From: JAGMES01 sp023128035
GTDB lineage: Bacteria > Bacillota > Halanaerobiia > DY22613
Length of the DNA: 30,669 nt
NCBI GenBank assembly: GCA_030627905.1
Contig: DAOVRZ010000072.1
Location: 1 to 30,669, forward strand
Direction of reading: 5' to 3'
Under the pieces are notes generated by a model that did not search any database, had not been told where the DNA came from, and was given only the letters and a program-made list of their open reading frames with translations. Numbering within the stretch: the first letter of the stretch is position 1; every line of letters begins with the position of its first letter. This document shows, in pieces, positions 1 through 7,018 of the stretch. The position numbers and the translations under genes are program-made.

Positions 1-23
1 GCTGCCGAACCTTCCCCGGCTAG

Positions 24-266
24 CTACGAGTACCTTATTCCAGGCACACGATTATTCATACTATACATTTCAACAAAGTCAAGGGCTTTTTCCTCCATAG
101 TTTCTATATTTCTCTCATCATGTAAAATGTACACTTCCGGAATCTCTGGAACAATAAAATTAAAAACAACATTACTGCCTATCTCAAGATAAACTAGATT
201 TTTATCTTTTGCTATTTTTGCATTTACACTTATACTAAATAAGAATACTACAATACAAAAACCTAA
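24..266 (-). pseudogene. Fragment of a secreted protein lacking a start codon
   Basis: An open frame of about 80 codons on the minus strand begins with a hydrophobic run (LGFCIVVFLFSISVNA) that looks like the core and cleavage site of a signal peptide, followed by a polar stretch ending in NRVPGIRYS and a TAG. No ATG, GTG or TTG with a ribosome site precedes the hydrophobic run; a TAA stop lies immediately upstream. I read this as the decayed 5' end of an exported-protein gene, truncated at both ends. The family is not recognisable. The first ~20 bases of the window are noticeably GC-richer than the rest and may belong to a different, cut-off feature. Confidence 0.35.
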
Positions 267-583
267 TTAATTTATTTTTTGCTAATATTTCCCTACATTG
301 TATAATATAGTTATAAAATATTAGATTGAAAATTACTCTTTATTTAACATTATATTTAATAAATATTTAAATGTTCGGTTTTTGATAATTGTATTACCAA
401 CTTACAAGTTTACATTAGAGCAGTTCCAGCGTGCTTTTTTACTAATAATATATTATACGAAAGATGATTAATCAAAAAAAATACACAAAACATCTATAAA
501 TTTAAAGCTATTTTAGTAAATAAGTCTGTCAAACCCAAAAAAATATTTATATATGCCATAATTATCTCTTGAAGAAATTAAAA
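267..583. other. Gene-free AT-rich stretch with one PurBox-like site
   Basis: No plausible reading frame is visible. On the minus strand, positions 370-382 match the PurR PurBox consensus (AWWWCCGAACWWT) at every position. About 17 bases to its left (around 340-352) is a much weaker inverted partner, which is the usual spacing for a PurBox pair. No purine gene is adjacent, so if the site is real it is an orphan left by rearrangement. Otherwise nothing is seen. Confidence 0.3.
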
Positions 584-621
584 ATCCATCTTACCTGAAA
601 TTAATCTCAGATAAGATGGAT
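584..621 (-). terminator. Terminator of the truncated TetR gene
   Basis: A perfect 10-base stem (584-593 with 612-621) is followed on the minus strand by TTTTTAATTTC. It lies 24 bases downstream of the TetR stop codon. Because the gene is short yet still carries its own terminator just after the stop, the missing C-terminal part was probably removed by an internal deletion. Confidence 0.75.
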
Positions 622-644
622 ACCTTCTACTCACAAATTCTTTA

Positions 645-902
645 TCACTCAAATATCTTTCTTATAATTTCACTTAATAATTTTTCTCTTATAACTTGCT
701 CTTCAATTTCCAAAATTTCAAAGTATAACTCTTCCTTTGAATTAAAAAAACTATAAAATGAACCCTGTGAAATACCAGTAGACTTTGTCAAATCTCCTAT
801 AGCTGTTTTCTTAAAGCCATATTTGCCAAACAACTCTCGTCCTTTTTCAATAATCGCATTTTTGATTATTTTTTTCTCATTATCGCTAAATGCTTTTGCC
901 AT
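645..902 (-). CDS. TetR-family regulator reduced to its DNA-binding domain
   Basis: An 85-residue protein. Residues about 10-65 form a typical TetR N-terminal domain: a first helix (IIEKGRELFGKYGFKKTAI) followed by the helix-turn-helix (DLTKSTGISQGSFYSFFNSK) and the usual EELYFEIL continuation. TetR proteins are normally 180-220 residues, with a C-terminal ligand-binding and dimerisation domain; here only ~20 residues follow and the frame ends at a stop close to a terminator. The start has a good ribosome site (GGAGG). It is divergent from the permease operon at 1087 with a large palindrome between them, so it was probably that operon's repressor. Loss of the dimerisation domain makes normal ligand-responsive repression unlikely. 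It may be a pseudogene or a small DNA-binding protein. Confidence 0.75.
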   Translation of the reverse strand: MAKAFSDNEKKIIKNAIIEKGRELFGKYGFKKTAIGDLTKSTGISQGSFYSFFNSKEELYFEILEIEEQVIREKLLSEIIRKIFE

Positions 903-920
903 AATTTTACCTCCATTAAA

Positions 921-985
921 AAATAGTATATCATAATCCTATGAATAAAAAATGTATTTGTTCATAGGATTTCGATATACTATTT
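921..985. promoter_or_regulatory. 65-bp palindromic operator between TetR and permease genes
   Basis: Two nested inverted repeats share one centre: 921-932 pairs with 974-985 (12 of 12) and 936-945 (ATCCTATGAA) pairs with 961-970 (10 of 10), with only three unmatched bases between the inner and outer arms. The palindrome covers the divergent promoter region. A likely -10 for the permease operon is TATAGT at 985-990, with TTCATA at 961-966 as -35 inside the right arm. TetR proteins bind such palindromes, so this is the probable operator. Confidence 0.7.
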
Positions 986-1086
986 ATAGTGAAGTGTCAA
1001 CCCAATCCGTAACATTTGTTACCGCCGAATAATGCTATTTTTGTTATACTCATTTTATCAACAGAAATGAAAGGAGGAGGTATATT

Positions 1087-1563
1087 GTGTCAACAGTTAT
1101 TTTACTTCTAGTGACTGTCCTAGCGTTAGTTTTTTCACTATATAAAGATCGTGGAAAAACACTAGAATCTATCAAAAAAGCAAAAGGCATGATGGGTGGG
1201 ATGATTTCTGATATTGTGGGAGTTTTGCTATTAATCGGCTTAATATTAGCTCTGATCCCTGAAGAAGTAATTCGTTCATTGCTTGGTGAAGGGAAAATAA
1301 TCAGCTCAACAATAGGTGCTGCAATTGTCGGAACTATTACAATTATACCAGCCTTTGTAGCTTTTCCTCTGGTCGGTTCTCTCAAAGATAGTGGGGCCAA
1401 TATTATCGCTTTAACAGCTTTTTTAACTACTTTAACAATGGTTGGATTTATAACCTTTCCGCTTGAAATGAAAACATTCGGTAAAAAATTCGCACTCCGT
1501 CGCAATCTCATAAGTTTTGTATCTGCGATTTTTATAGCTCTGTGTTTGGGGGTATTATTCTAA
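1087..1563 (+). CDS. Permease subunit A (ArsP_1/DUF318-type half)
   Basis: A 158-residue hydrophobic protein with about four or five membrane segments. It resembles the N-terminal half of the ArsP_1 (PF03773) permease family, which elsewhere exports organoarsenicals or has unknown substrates. The motif region IGAAIVGTITIIPAFVAFPL is the helix-breaking repeat typical of the family. It starts at GTG 1087, six bases after an AAAGGAGGAGG ribosome site. It overlaps the next gene by one base (TAATG), so the two are translationally coupled and likely form one transporter from two half-size chains. Expression is probably governed by the palindrome at 921-985 and the divergent TetR-type gene. The substrate cannot be told from sequence. 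Confidence 0.75.
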   Translation: MSTVILLLVTVLALVFSLYKDRGKTLESIKKAKGMMGGMISDIVGVLLLIGLILALIPEEVIRSLLGEGKIISSTIGAAIVGTITIIPAFVAFPLVGSLKDSGANIIALTAFLTTLTMVGFITFPLEMKTFGKKFALRRNLISFVSAIFIALCLGVLF

Positions 1564-2273
1564 TGACCATAAAAACATTTATTAAAAAGAATAAAATTTT
1601 AATGCTAAGTCTTTTAGGATACTCTTTTCTTTTTATTTTTAAAGCAGATCTGGGATTGAAAGCTTTAAGTAAAAGCACATATTATTTTAAAGAAATGCTT
1701 CAGATATTGCCCGCCGTATTTGTTTTAACAGCTATTATTCAAACATGGGTGCCAACTAGAATTATTGCCAAACATTTCGGAAGCAGTTCTGGTCTAAAAG
1801 GAAAACTTGTTTCATTAGCCATAGGTTCTCTATCTGCCGGGCCAATTTATGCCGCCTTCCCGGTTTGCCAAATGCTTTTTAATAAAGGCGCGAGTATCGG
1901 GAATATTGTAATTATTTTGAGCGCATGGGCCGTTGTAAAAGTTCCTATGCTGATCAATGAAGTTAAATTTATGGGTTTCAAATACATGGTGATTCGTTGG
2001 ATCTTTACAATCGTCGCGATCTATATTATGGCATATATTATGGAGAAAGTTATTCAAAAAGATGATCTCCCACTTGCCGAAAATCGCCCTAGCAATTCAC
2101 CTATGATTCAACCAGAAGTCTGTGTAGGGTGTGGAATCTGTGTAAAAATATGTCCTGACATTTTCAAGATTGATAATAAAAAAGCTGTTATCATACTAGA
2201 GATTGATGTAGATAGTTGTCAGGAACAAATTGAAAAGGCTAAAGAGAGTTGCCCCGTAATGGCTATATCATAA
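1563..2273 (+). CDS. Permease subunit B fused to a single-cluster ferredoxin
   Basis: 236 residues from the ATG that overlaps the upstream stop codon (an in-frame GTG at 1542 has no better ribosome site). The first ~175 residues are a second ArsP_1-type permease half, with the matching motif LAIGSLSAGPIYAAFPVC. Residues about 185-236 form a 4Fe-4S ferredoxin domain: CVGCGICVKIC supplies three ligands, and a C-terminal CPVMAIS, preceded by a further Cys, completes a monocluster-type site. Fusion of the two suggests that transport is gated by or coupled to redox state, or that the cluster senses the substrate; this is inference. Forms an operon with the gene at 1087. Confidence 0.8.
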   Translation: MTIKTFIKKNKILMLSLLGYSFLFIFKADLGLKALSKSTYYFKEMLQILPAVFVLTAIIQTWVPTRIIAKHFGSSSGLKGKLVSLAIGSLSAGPIYAAFPVCQMLFNKGASIGNIVIILSAWAVVKVPMLINEVKFMGFKYMVIRWIFTIVAIYIMAYIMEKVIQKDDLPLAENRPSNSPMIQPEVCVGCGICVKICPDIFKIDNKKAVIILEIDVDSCQEQIEKAKESCPVMAIS

Positions 2274-2320
2274 GAAAAATTTCTTATCATTATTTCTGGC
2301 CTTTTATATTTAAGTAATTA

Positions 2321-2502
2321 TACAACTTTCGCAGTTTGCAAAGTTTCGTTTAATGGCATATCATATATTAAAAAAAGTATTAGTACTAAACTAAGCTTTC
2401 TTTAAAATACAAAGCTATGCAGAGCTGACTTTTATAAGGAACTTTTTTCAATATATGATATGCCATTAAACGCACCCTTGCACTCAACTCAGAAAGTTGC
2501 TA
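2321..2502. mobile_element. MITE-like element A with long terminal inverted repeats
   Basis: Inner arms 2347-2368 and 2451-2472 are perfect 22-base inverted repeats. Beyond them the complementarity continues imperfectly to about 2321 on the left and 2502 on the right, giving arms of nearly 50 bases around a ~80-base centre with no reading frame. The left end TACAACTTTCGCAGTTTG (2321-2338) recurs as an exact inverted copy at 15130-15147, so it is a dispersed element end. The right end overlaps the stop codon of the Crp/Fnr gene (2500-2502). Size, structure and lack of coding fit a non-autonomous miniature element or internally deleted insertion sequence. No target duplication was identified. 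Confidence 0.6.
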
Positions 2503-3177
2503 AATTATCGTTTTCTCAATCTCACACAAATCCTTCAATTCAATAATATTCTTATGAAAATCAATCAATCCCTCAGTTCTCATCTTAATCAATTCTCTTG
2601 ATAAAGATGGTCGTTGAATCCCCATTTCTTCTGCTAAGTTTTTCTTAGAAATAGTTAGTTCAATTTTAGTGTCCTTTTTAATTTTATACTGTTCCAACAA
2701 ATAAAAACAAATCTTTTGACGTATGTTACCAAACGTAAGTAATTGAATTTTATTATTTAGAATAATGGTTTTATTTGAAAGCATTCGCATGAAATTTTCC
2801 ATGAAAGTTGTATTCTCATGACAAAGAGTAAGAATATCTTTTTGTGGTATAAACATAATCTTAGTCTGATCTATAGCAAAAATACTAGCTGGATAATGGT
2901 TAATTGTTCCAAAGATTAATACTTCTCCAAAAGTATCACCTTCTTTTAAGCGAGCCATAACCACTGCCTTTCCAGAAGCATAATTCTTTTTTACTTCAAC
3001 AGTTCCTTTTAGTATAATTCCTAAATTTGCACATCGATTATCCTCTAATGCAATCATCTCTTCAGAACTAAACAACTGGATACTAGAATTGATTTTTTCC
3101 AAAGATGCAAAAATCTCTTCCTCTGTCATATTGCTAAAGAGTTTGCATTTTTTTAAGATGCGTAAGTTTTGAATCAA
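2500..3177 (-). CDS. Crp/Fnr-family transcription regulator
   Basis: A 225-residue regulator with an N-terminal cyclic-nucleotide-type beta-barrel (about residues 10-125, including LKEGDTFGEVLIFG) and a C-terminal winged helix (recognition region LAEEMGIQRPSLSRELIKM). There is no Fnr-type N-terminal cysteine cluster, so it is unlikely to be a 4Fe-4S oxygen sensor; the effector is unknown. I prefer a TTG start at 3177: it follows AGAGGTGA with five bases spacing, while the GTG at 3186 lies inside that ribosome site. Two terminators or element ends isolate it, so it is probably monocistronic. Its neighbours (HsmA-like and YgbA-like genes) suggest a role in the response to nitric oxide or related stress, but this is context only. 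Confidence 0.85.
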   Translation of the reverse strand: MIQNLRILKKCKLFSNMTEEEIFASLEKINSSIQLFSSEEMIALEDNRCANLGIILKGTVEVKKNYASGKAVVMARLKEGDTFGEVLIFGTINHYPASIFAIDQTKIMFIPQKDILTLCHENTTFMENFMRMLSNKTIILNNKIQLLTFGNIRQKICFYLLEQYKIKKDTKIELTISKKNLAEEMGIQRPSLSRELIKMRTEGLIDFHKNIIELKDLCEIEKTII

Positions 3178-3269
3178 AATAATCACCTCTTAAGATTGAA
3201 CATTCTCTGATTACTAACTGATTTCCTTTAAAAGAAAATTAATAAAAAGAGAGACAAGAAATATACGAA

Positions 3270-3297
3270 AAGCTGCTGACATAATTATCAGCAGCTT
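3270..3297 (-). terminator. Terminator downstream of the HsmA-like gene
   Basis: Perfect 10-base stem AAGCTGCTGA (3270-3279) with its complement at 3288-3297, followed on the minus strand by TTTTCG. It lies about 130 bases after the HsmA-like stop codon and separates that gene from the Crp/Fnr gene. Confidence 0.65.
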
Positions 3298-3429
3298 GAA
3301 TTAACTTTCATAATCTTTATAATCTCCATACTCATCAATTATAAAACTTACCTCTTTCAGTCTAACATTTTCTCACAAGATAGTATTAACTTATAGAAAT
3401 CGTTACCCACAGAACATATATATAACCTA

Positions 3430-3801
3430 TCATCCCATATTGAGAATCATTCCGGTAACAAATGGAATAAGCCATAACAACCATACAAATAAACTAAAAC
3501 GATGAAAATTCTTCATCTTGTTTTCATCTTTCTTCCAGATAACATAAGTTGCCCAAATCGCATGTACAGCCATCAAAATTATTGCTAGGGCTCCTGTAAT
3601 CGAATGAAGGTTAAATTGAAGGATTTGCTGTTTTTCAGTCATCTGTGTCATAATTGTTGTGCCTATAGTATCAAAGGTAAAACCTATCCAAAAAAAGATC
3701 ACATGTTTTTTGGTAACAATACCCTTTAAACGTTCTCCCCATACTCCCAATGTATAAAAAGTTAAAGCTAAAAACATTGATATAATTGAAAAAACTAACA
3801 T
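3430..3801 (-). CDS. HsmA-like (TIGR03987) four-helix membrane protein
   Basis: A 123-residue membrane protein with four predicted transmembrane helices. Histidines occur near or within helices (KKHVIFF, FNLHSITG, MAVHAIWA, NFHRFSLF), and the FDTIGTTIMT segment in helix two matches the small HsmA/TIGR03987 family, whose biochemical role is not established. The regularly placed histidines would allow haem b binding, but this is speculation. The start has a strong ribosome site (AAGGAGG) seven bases upstream. It follows the YgbA-family gene by 111 bases on the same strand and is closed by the terminator at 3270-3297. The two may be co-transcribed. Confidence 0.75.
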   Translation of the reverse strand: MLVFSIISMFLALTFYTLGVWGERLKGIVTKKHVIFFWIGFTFDTIGTTIMTQMTEKQQILQFNLHSITGALAIILMAVHAIWATYVIWKKDENKMKNFHRFSLFVWLLWLIPFVTGMILNMG

Positions 3802-3912
3802 TTTAATAATTCCTCCTTGTTATACATATCTAATACTTATAATAATCTATAAATACTGCTCATAAATATACTGGTTATTGAACTGCTAATTTAAAGAATT
3901 ACTAAGATATCC

Positions 3913-4230
3913 TCATTTTCTAAACCCATCAATATAATGTTGTATTGCAACTATCGGATGGCTAATTAACATTTTTGGGCCCGCATACCTCATAACACTT
4001 TTCATCCTATCTCGCATCTCCTTTTTATAACAATGTATCTTACATTTTCCACAAGTAGGCTTATTCTCTCCAAACCTACAACTATCAAGACGCTTATTTG
4101 AATAATTTAATAGTTCAGCATATTCTTTACATAAATACTTATTCGATTTATGATTTTTTTTACAATAAAGTTTAATCATATTTTCTATAGTTTTCTTTTC
4201 ACGATTTATCCGATTGTTATCTGATAACAT
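3913..4230 (-). CDS. ygbA: YgbA-family protein (nitrous-oxide-stimulated promoter family)
   Basis: A 105-residue soluble protein that matches the YgbA_NO family (PF11756) along its length: an REKKTIENMIKLYC opening, a central SCRFGENKPTCGKCKIHCYK cysteine motif and the RMKSVMRYAGPKML signature near the C-terminus. In enterobacteria ygbA belongs to the NsrR regulon and is induced by nitric oxide. The many conserved cysteines suggest metal or thiol chemistry, but the reaction is unknown. I chose the ATG at 4230 because it follows AAGGAG by eight bases; an upstream extension in the same frame has no ribosome site and runs into the MFS remnant. Probably co-transcribed with the gene at 3430. Confidence 0.85.
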   Translation of the reverse strand: MLSDNNRINREKKTIENMIKLYCKKNHKSNKYLCKEYAELLNYSNKRLDSCRFGENKPTCGKCKIHCYKKEMRDRMKSVMRYAGPKMLISHPIVAIQHYIDGFRK

Positions 4231-4279
4231 CTCAATAACTCCTTTTTGCGTGATTTCATCATATATTAAAATAAACATA

Positions 4280-5078
4280 TTATTCCTCATTAAATTCAAG
4301 GGCATTAATTTCAAGGGAATATCTTTGAACAGTAGTCACTATAAACATTGTGATAACGCAAAGAGTTAATAGTACACCAACGGCTATATTTTTACTTACA
4401 CCCCAAAAAATACCTGTTACAGCACCCATAGCATTTTTTGGTGCAAGTTTCGTTACAGTTGCAGGAAATAATGATACTAAACACATATAACCTATAAAAT
4501 ATAATATCAAACCAACTGCTATAAAGTATATACTTTCTACAAAAAGGCAACTTATTGAAGTAATGATAACAAAGAATGCAACATTTATTATGCTTTTTTC
4601 ATATCCTTTGTCAGCAAATTTTGCAGAAATTCTCATCGCAATTATTCCTAATAATGTTCCTGGTATAAAAAATTTCCACATTTCACTAATACCAATAGTT
4701 TTATCTACTAGTTGTGGAACTATAATGAAAACACTTACTAAAGAATAATAAACAAAAAATCGTAAATATAGCACAAAACAAAAATATCTGAGAAACTGAA
4801 AATACCTTATTTAAAAGTGTAGCTCCGATAAATCCAACTGTTCCAGCTAAACCAAAAGCAATCCCCACAATGCTCATTGCCTCATTTCGTTTTGTTTCGG
4901 ATATAACATCACCTATCCAGGAATATGCTACTGCCATAATAGCACCACTTCCTTGAAGAGTATTTCCGTAAACAGCTAGTAATGGCATTGCAAGAATCAG
5001 TGAAAACTGCCTTAACCCTAGAGCAGAAGCTATTCCAACCAAAAAATTAATTTCTGATTTCTTTAATTTTTGACTCAT
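4280..5078 (-). pseudogene. MFS transporter, frameshifted with internal deletions
   Basis: The N-terminal part (residues 1-115 from ATG 5078, ribosome site AGGAGGTGA) resembles the first helices of a drug-type MFS transporter, but YGNTL is joined directly to QGSGAIMAVAYSWIGD. This skips the usual second and third helices and the loop between them. The frame then shifts around 4740-4770 and continues as FVYYSLVSVFIIVPQLVD through the second half. Near the C-terminus, LAPKNAMGAVTGIFWG is again shortened before the last helices. With roughly 265 residues of a normal ~390, two deletions and a frameshift, it cannot encode a working transporter. Its strong promoter survives at 5165-5193, and read-through may still serve the YgbA gene downstream. 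Confidence 0.85.
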
Positions 5079-5164
5079 TAACTATCTCACCTCCTTACAT
5101 CTTTTGCCAAAAGTTTCGTTCCGTGAAATAATAATGTTCTGTAGAAAACGTTCTTTACTGAACA

Positions 5165-5193
5165 ATTATATACCCTCTAATCACAATTTTCAA
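5165..5193 (-). promoter_or_regulatory. Sigma-A promoter of the MFS-YgbA segment
   Basis: On the minus strand, TTGAAA (5188-5193) is followed after 17 bases by TATAAT (5165-5170), near consensus. It lies about 90 bases upstream of the MFS start codon and points toward the MFS, YgbA and HsmA-like genes. Confidence 0.65.
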
Positions 5194-5294
5194 GTACTTT
5201 CAAAAAAAAAAAAATCAATCAAATCCCTGGGCGGAGTGAGAAGAGGGCTACGCCTTTAAGCTACTAATTTCGAAAATATTAATTTTATGAATGT

Positions 5295-5332
5295 AAAAAA
5301 GGCTATATCTTATTAAAAATATAGCCTTTTTT
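5295..5332. terminator. Bidirectional terminator
   Basis: Stem GGCTATAT (5301-5308) with ATATAGCC (5319-5326), flanked by A6 on the left and T6 on the right, so it works on both strands. On the minus strand it ends the amidohydrolase remnant. Confidence 0.75.
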
Positions 5333-5366
5333 CAGTAGTCACAAGAAAAACTTATGTCTCTTTTTA

Positions 5367-5564
5367 TTAATTAGCGATAATTTTTCCTTTTTTAATAACT
5401 AAGTGTGGTTTCTCTTGCAATACAGTAATATCTTTAAGTGGATCATCTTGAACAATAATAACATCAGCCATCTTTCCAACTTCTAATGTTCCAGTTATTT
5501 TATCTATATCTAAGATTTCAGCAGCTATACGTGTGACAGATTGAAGCGCTTGACTTGTAGACAT
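5367..5564 (-). pseudogene. C-terminal fragment of an amidohydrolase
   Basis: 65 residues matching the C-terminal end of imidazolonepropionase-like amidohydrolases: MSTSQALQSVTRIAAEILD, then GTLEVGKMADVIIV, DDPLKDITVLQ and a terminal VIKKGKIIAN. In intact proteins the first Met lies inside the chain, after the metal-binding barrel residues, so the catalytic part is missing. An in-frame stop lies two codons upstream. The break abuts the TnpB remnant that starts near 5590, suggesting the gene was cut by insertion-sequence activity. Confidence 0.85.
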
Positions 5565-5589
5565 ACCCTATACCAAAAGCCACAAACAA

Positions 5590-5934
5590 GTGTACAGGGT
5601 GTTGAGAATTAACTTTGATCTGCCTTCTCAGGTTGCTATAGAATGTAACCGAAAGGCTATTGAAATCGTCAAAGTAAATGCTATTTCACAGTTTCAAAGT
5701 AACGTACCAGTCAGGTTAGTTATTGATAAATCTTTTTATATCATTGAAGTTGCTAAGATACATAAATCCCTAATTATCTTAGAAGACTTGAAACATATCA
5801 GAAAGAATGTAACTGTTGATAAAGCCAAACTTTCAAACTATGAGAAAATTTCTTGGGCTTACTATCAACTTAAAGAGTTTGTCAAGCATAAAGCAAGTCT
5901 AGAAGGTATTCAAGTAATCGAGATTAACCCATAT
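5590..5934 (+). pseudogene. tnpB: TnpB (IS200/IS605-type) remnant
   Basis: The frame starts with an N-terminal TnpB-like segment (INFDLPSQVAIECNRKAIEI), skips most of the protein, and continues with the TnpB region before the zinc ribbon: a segment beginning LIILEDLKHIRKN, then KLSNYEKISWAYYQLKEF and ASLEGIQVIEINPYN. Intact TnpB has about 370-400 residues and goes on to a CxxC zinc ribbon and the last RuvC acidic residue. Here the coding stops exactly at the left arm of miniature element B. It is a non-functional internal-deletion derivative of the RNA-guided nuclease TnpB. The frame runs on into the element as meaningless sequence. Confidence 0.85.
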
Positions 5935-6060
5935 AATGATTCGCCCACAAAAAGTAGTCCCACAAGAGCTCACATACCATATATAGTACCGAATTAGGCG
6001 GTTTCGATACTATACATGGTATGTGAGTGCAACTAAAATACTTTTTGTGGGCGAATCATT
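5935..6060. mobile_element. MITE-like element B, 126 bp, nested palindrome
   Basis: Outer arms 5935-5956 and 6039-6060 are perfect 22-base inverted repeats. Inner arms 5969-5988 and 6008-6027 match at 19 of 20 positions, with a 19-base loop. The whole element could fold into one long hairpin. It joins the TnpB remnant on its left and ends 14 bases before the LysR stop codon. It has no coding capacity. It may be an independent miniature element that landed in the tnpB gene, or an attenuator-like hairpin at the LysR 3' end. Confidence 0.65.
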
Positions 6061-6073
6061 TATATCATTATTT

Positions 6074-6961
6074 TTAATTTTCTAATTCAAAAAGACTAAT
6101 AAATTTTTCTGCCGCTTTTGATAATGGTATATCCTTATAAGTTATAATTCCTATTGAACGTTCAGGAATTTGCTCTTTTAGCTTAATTTCATATAAATGA
6201 TTGCTTTCTAATTCTTCTTTTACAAAATTTTTAACTACATAGGAGATACCTAAACCTATTTTTGCAAACTGAACTAAAACATCAATACTCCCCAGTTCGA
6301 TCTCTGGAGTAAGGATCAGTCCATGCTTTGCAGCATATGTATCGATAAATTTTCTGGTATTTGTACCCTGTTCCAATAATAGAATTGGGTAATTGATTAG
6401 ATCACGAATTAATATTTCTGATTCTGCTAACTTTTTATATTTTTTGTCAGCAACAAAACAATCCTGAATTGTTATACCTTTTTTGATAATTAAATGATCA
6501 TCCTCTAAAGGAAGATTCACAATTCCTAAATCTACATTACCAGTTCTTAAGAGTTTGATTGTTTCTGGAGTTGTACGATTCGTAACCTGTATCTTTACTT
6601 CTGGATAACTTTGATGAAATTCTTCGAGATATGGGAGTAAATAATACTTACTAAGAGTATCGCTGGCCCCTATTTTTATTTCACCACTTACTAGGTTATT
6701 AATATCACAAATTTTCTTCTCAGCCGTCCTAATTAGATTATATGCTTGCTCTACATACTTAAATAATAACTCTCCCTCTCTGGTCAATTTAACACCTCTG
6801 GGGATTCTCAAAAATAATTGACAATCCAACTCTTCTTCCAATTGCTTAATAACTTGACTAACTGCAGGTTGTGAGATAAATAGTTCTTCAGCAGCTTTTG
6901 AAAAACTCCTCATCTTAGCTGCATGATAAAATACTTTGTACCATTCAAGGTTAACCGACAT
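6074..6961 (-). CDS. LysR-family transcription regulator
   Basis: A complete 295-residue LysR-type regulator. Residues 1-65 contain the winged helix-turn-helix (FSKAAEELFISQPAVSQVIK); a linker helix and a periplasmic-binding-protein-like effector domain follow (GEIKIGASDTLSKYYLLPYL opening, QVTNRTTPETIKLL, VDLGIVNLP, LGISYVV). I chose ATG 6961 (MSVNLEWYKVF), seven bases after GAGGGGGG; an upstream GTG adds five residues with no better site. No intact divergent target gene is adjacent, since the neighbours are a broken TetR gene and a miniature element. It is one of the few intact genes in this stretch. The effector cannot be inferred. Confidence 0.92.
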   Translation of the reverse strand: MSVNLEWYKVFYHAAKMRSFSKAAEELFISQPAVSQVIKQLEEELDCQLFLRIPRGVKLTREGELLFKYVEQAYNLIRTAEKKICDINNLVSGEIKIGASDTLSKYYLLPYLEEFHQSYPEVKIQVTNRTTPETIKLLRTGNVDLGIVNLPLEDDHLIIKKGITIQDCFVADKKYKKLAESEILIRDLINYPILLLEQGTNTRKFIDTYAAKHGLILTPEIELGSIDVLVQFAKIGLGISYVVKNFVKEELESNHLYEIKLKEQIPERSIGIITYKDIPLSKAAEKFISLFELEN

Positions 6962-6981
6962 ATAAACCCCCCTCACATAAA

Positions 6982-7012
6982 AAGAAGAGTTTCCAAAATA
7001 GACCCTCTTCTT
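6982..7012 (-). terminator. Terminator of the broken TetR gene
   Basis: Stem AAGAAGAG (6982-6989) with CTCTTCTT (7005-7012), followed on the minus strand by TTTTTATG. It lies just after the original TetR stop codon at 7019-7021 and just before the LysR ribosome site. Confidence 0.65.
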
Positions 7013-7018
7013 CTCCCT

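Noticed and set aside
1050..1511. A long antisense frame opposite the first permease gene.
   Set aside because: It mirrors the codon pattern of the well-supported plus-strand permease and has no ribosome site or family features.
5218..5255. A locally GC-rich stretch (CCTGGGCGGAGTGAGAAG ...) in an AT-rich gap.
   Set aside because: It could be an insertion-sequence scar, but no inverted repeat, hairpin or coding match could be found to support that.
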